From: Actinomycetota bacterium
GTDB lineage: Bacteria; Actinomycetota; Geothermincolia; Geothermincolales; RBG-13-55-18
Direction: 5' to 3'
NCBI GenBank assembly: GCA_040757835.1
Contig: JBFLWJ010000021.1
Coordinates: 1 to 57,827 of the forward strand
DNA length: 57,827 bases
A program made the translations under genes and the position numbers. How positions within the stretch are numbered: the stretch's first letter is position 1; each line of letters opens with the position of its first letter. Under the pieces are notes generated by a model. That model worked only from the letters and a program-made list of their open reading frames with translations, was not told the origin of the DNA and searched no databases. Positions 55,647 to 57,827 of this stretch are shown here, one piece after another.

Positions 55647-55770
55647 GGGGTCAGGTCTTGTTTATTGGATACTCCGGTATGTCAGCGGTTATCGTACCTA
55701 TGCCCGTTTGTATGCAGCAGGTTTACGCTACTTACCATATTATGGGATACAAAAAACAAGACCTGACCCC
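55647..55770. repeat. REP-like element with 17-bp perfect terminal inverted repeats
   Basis: GGGGTCAGGTCTTGTTT (55647-55663) and its exact complement AAACAAGACCTGACCCC (55754-55770) flank 90 nt, including TTGGATACTCCGGTATG shared with 57598. It lies between glnA and nadE. The palindrome could be mobilised in trans by a REP-type (Y1) transposase, none of which is in the window. Confidence 0.85.
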
Positions 55771-55792
55771 ATGACCAGGATAGGATCTCGAT

Positions 55793-57514
55793 ATGAGGAT
55801 CGCACTGGCCCAGATCAACACCGCCGTGGGCGACCTCGACGGCAACCGAGAGCTGGTGGTGGAGAGGCTGCGCACCGCGGAGGTCCAGGGGGCCGACCTG
55901 GTGTGCTTTCCCGAACTCGCTTTGAGCGGGTATCCGCCCGAGGACCTGCTCCTCAAACGGGATTTCCTGGATGCGTGCGCGCGGAGCCTGGATGAGCTGG
56001 CGCGTGAAGTGGGGGACACCGCGGTCCTGGTGGGGACCCCCGAGATGTGCGAGGATGTCTTCAACGCCGCCGCTGTCCTCTACCGTGGCGAAGTGGTAGC
56101 CATATACCGTAAAAGGTATCTCCCCAATTACGGCGTCTTCGACGAGAACCGCTACTTTGCCGCCGGCGAGGAAGGCCTGGTGGTAAAGGTAGGCGGCGTC
56201 AGGGTGGGCGTGACTATCTGCGAGGACATCTGGTATCCAGGGGGTCCCCTGGAGACGGAGGTGGCGTTTGGTGGAGCCGAGCTGGTGGTCAACCTCTCCG
56301 CCTCCCCGTTTCACCGCGGTAAGCACAGGGCCAGGGAGAAGCTGGTGGAGGCGAGGTCCATCGACGCCATGGCCATGGTGGCCTACGTGAACTGCGTCGG
56401 GGGCCAGGACGAACTGGTTTTTGACGGTGGCTCCATGGTCTGGCATCCCTGGAAAGGAAAGCTCGCCTCCTCGCCCCTTTTCGAGGAGGACATCCTCCTG
56501 CTGGACGTGGATACCACCGGCTTGTGGGCGCACAGGATGACCGAGCCCCTGCACAGATATGCGAGACGGGGCGCTCTCCGTGGACCGATGCGGGTCCTAG
56601 AGCTGGGCGGACAAGAGGGTCAGCCGGCAGGAGAGCGTCCTTTAATCCCAAGTGCCGCGGAGACCATTTCGAAGGAGGAGGAGGTCCTGAGGGCCCTGTT
56701 CCTGGGGTTGCGCGACTACGTGCGCAAGAACGGTTTCACCGATGTGGTCTTCGGGCTCTCGGGGGGGATCGACTCGGCGCTCACCGCGGCGATCGCCGCC
56801 ATGTCCCTAGGCCCGGAGCGCGTCCACGGCGTATTTCTCCCCTCCAGGTTCACCTCGGCCGTCTCTCGCGAAGGCGCGGAGAAGCTGGTCTCATCCCTGG
56901 GTATTTCGCTGGAGATATATGACATCGACGAGTTACTGGAGACCTATACCGATCAAGCGGGAGACAGCCTGCGGGGGCCCGGGCAGAGCGTGGCCATGGA
57001 AAACCTCCAGGCACGCATCCGGGGCAACCTGCTCATGAACATCTCCAACAGCCGGGGCTGGCTGGTGCTGGCCACCGGCAACAAGAGCGAGTTCTCCATG
57101 GGCTACTGCACCCTCTACGGGGACATGGCCGGCGGTTACGCGATCATCAAGGACCTGCTCAAAAGCGAGGTCTATCGCATCTCCCGCCACATCAACGAGA
57201 GGGAGGGGAGAGAGGTCATCCCCGCCGTCATCCTCGAAAGGGAGCCCTCCGCCGAGCTCAGGGAAGACCAGAGGGACACCGATTCCCTTCCGCCCTACGA
57301 GACCCTCGACCCCATCCTCGAGGACTATATCGAGAACGGACTCAGCATCGGAGAGATGGCCGCCAGGGGTTACGACCTGGAACTGGTGCGGGAAGTGGTC
57401 CGCCGCGTGGACGCCAACGAGTACAAGCGCCGGCAGGCCCCGGTGGGGATCAAGATCAGCCCCCGGGCCTTCGGGCGCGACTGGCGCCTCCCCATCTCGG
57501 TTCAGCGCCGCTAA
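55793..57514 (+). CDS. nadE: Glutamine-dependent NAD+ synthetase
   Basis: The 573-aa enzyme has an N-terminal CN-hydrolase/glutaminase domain with Glu41 (FPELALSGYPPE), Lys107 (RKRYLPNYGVFDE) and Cys143 (VTICEDIWYPGG). The C-terminal NAD synthase domain has VFGLSGGIDSALTAAIAAM as its pyrophosphate loop. It amidates deamido-NAD using glutamine made by glnA next door. It is of normal length. Adjacent repeat elements flank it on both sides. Confidence 0.96.
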   Translation: MRIALAQINTAVGDLDGNRELVVERLRTAEVQGADLVCFPELALSGYPPEDLLLKRDFLDACARSLDELAREVGDTAVLVGTPEMCEDVFNAAAVLYRGEVVAIYRKRYLPNYGVFDENRYFAAGEEGLVVKVGGVRVGVTICEDIWYPGGPLETEVAFGGAELVVNLSASPFHRGKHRAREKLVEARSIDAMAMVAYVNCVGGQDELVFDGGSMVWHPWKGKLASSPLFEEDILLLDVDTTGLWAHRMTEPLHRYARRGALRGPMRVLELGGQEGQPAGERPLIPSAAETISKEEEVLRALFLGLRDYVRKNGFTDVVFGLSGGIDSALTAAIAAMSLGPERVHGVFLPSRFTSAVSREGAEKLVSSLGISLEIYDIDELLETYTDQAGDSLRGPGQSVAMENLQARIRGNLLMNISNSRGWLVLATGNKSEFSMGYCTLYGDMAGGYAIIKDLLKSEVYRISRHINEREGREVIPAVILEREPSAELREDQRDTDSLPPYETLDPILEDYIENGLSIGEMAARGYDLELVREVVRRVDANEYKRRQAPVGIKISPRAFGRDWRLPISVQRR

Positions 57515-57597
57515 ACTCTTTCGTCTGGGGGTCAGTCACCCATGTCGCGCGGCCGCGACACCACCGAGGACGAAAATGCTAGTCGCTATTTTCAGGG

Positions 57598-57713
57598 CAG
57601 GTCTTGTTTCTTGGATACTCCGGTATGTGAAGCGAGGTTATTCACAAAAGCCCTGTTGCGAACGGCAGCTTTGCATCGACTGGCATCACTCTGTATCCAG
57701 AAAACAAGACCTG
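57598..57713. repeat. REP-like element (imperfect inverted repeat)
   Basis: Arms of 21 bp (57598-57618; 57693-57713) match at 19 positions, with the outer CAGGTCTTGTTT and GGATAC parts conserved. The left arm plus ACTCCGGTATGTGAAGCG matches the element at 55647. The rest of 57515-57803 contains no gene I can support. Confidence 0.78.
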
Positions 57714-57803
57714 GAATGATAAAGAACGGACGCCTCCGAACAATTAGGTGACAAACCAAACATGCCGGTTGAAAGGGCCGGCACGACCGAAAGGAGGCGT
57801 CCC

Positions 57804-57827
57804 ATGAGTAGAGTGTACATCGGTATC
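57804..57827 (+). CDS. Start of IS110-like transposase (cut by window edge)
   Basis: AAGGAGG precedes an ATG giving MSRVYIGI, which is how many IS110-family transposases begin (followed by D-x-H-K in the DEDD domain). Only eight codons are visible, so the assignment is an inference. It suggests a mobile element just beyond the edge. Confidence 0.45.

Noticed and set aside
1..57827. CRISPR array or toxin-antitoxin locus
   Set aside because: No regularly spaced direct repeats were seen; the small gene pairs do not match known toxin or antitoxin motifs.

Overview
The window reads as one continuous chromosomal segment of a GC-rich, probably monoderm and anaerobic actinobacterium. I infer an uncultured, Geothermincolia-like lineage of Actinomycetota, with moderate confidence. 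The pointers are a GlnR-type orphan regulator with actinobacterial-style operators, an SLH-anchored NlpC/P60 hydrolase, a heliorhodopsin (a family reported mainly from monoderms and archaea), frequent TTG starts, and several anaerobe-type genes: a double-cubane cluster protein, an archaeal-type split glutamate synthase, radical SAM and Fe-ADH enzymes. No rRNA, CRISPR array or prophage is visible. One tRNA-like gene is present, and an IS110-like transposase appears to begin at the right edge. All family assignments are from memory of motifs; no search was run.

Left third (1-22 kb): acyl-CoA and electron-transfer metabolism. etfA-etfB face left. A B12/radical SAM protein and a small conserved protein come next. 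Then come an HMG-CoA-synthase-like/DUF35 fusion with a canonical thiolase, two methyltransferases, a duplicated C_GCAxxG_C_C redox protein and a FabK/nitronate-monooxygenase-like enzyme. A symmetrical DUF35 / thiolase-like / thiolase-like / DUF35 operon follows, in which both thiolase folds lack the nucleophilic Cys. After a cysteine-desulfurase-like enzyme, a large surface hydrolase and a minimal zincin comes a leftward DUF3343 - double-cubane protein - ATPase activator operon. Two tiny paralogous genes with nearly identical sigma-70 promoters lie beside it.

Middle (22-43 kb): an XRE-cupin regulator and a heliorhodopsin; a leftward PaaK-like ligase / glycerol kinase / hydrolase operon; a Cys-rich protein plus ferredoxin behind a CsoR-like palindrome; an intergenic block rich in RNA-like structure; an Fe-ADH; a PAS/GAF sensor translationally coupled to an iron-sulfur flavoprotein; and a TetR - saccharopine-dehydrogenase-like - FGGY kinase - RuBisCO-like operon. 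The RuBisCO-like protein keeps the carbamate/metal site and the P1 phosphate site but has lost R295 and H327 of the P2 phosphate site. That fits a singly phosphorylated substrate made by the neighbouring kinase, and I regard this operon as the best candidate for an undescribed pathway. A zinc-ribbon MscL, an acetoacetate-decarboxylase-like enzyme, an ABC-2 transporter and the odd tRNA follow.

Right third (43-57.8 kb): a nitrogen-assimilation island. A bacterial NrpR homologue diverges from a five-gene glutamate synthase operon, and a double palindrome sits over the facing promoters. GlnR, two amt-glnK units, glnA and nadE follow. Upstream of amt1, amt2 and glnA I see GlnR-type half-sites repeating every 11 bp (six, six and four positions). 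The segment therefore seems to combine an archaeal-type nitrogen repressor for GOGAT with an actinobacterial activator for uptake and glutamine synthesis. REP-like inverted repeats with GGTCAGG-type ends are scattered at gene ends throughout.
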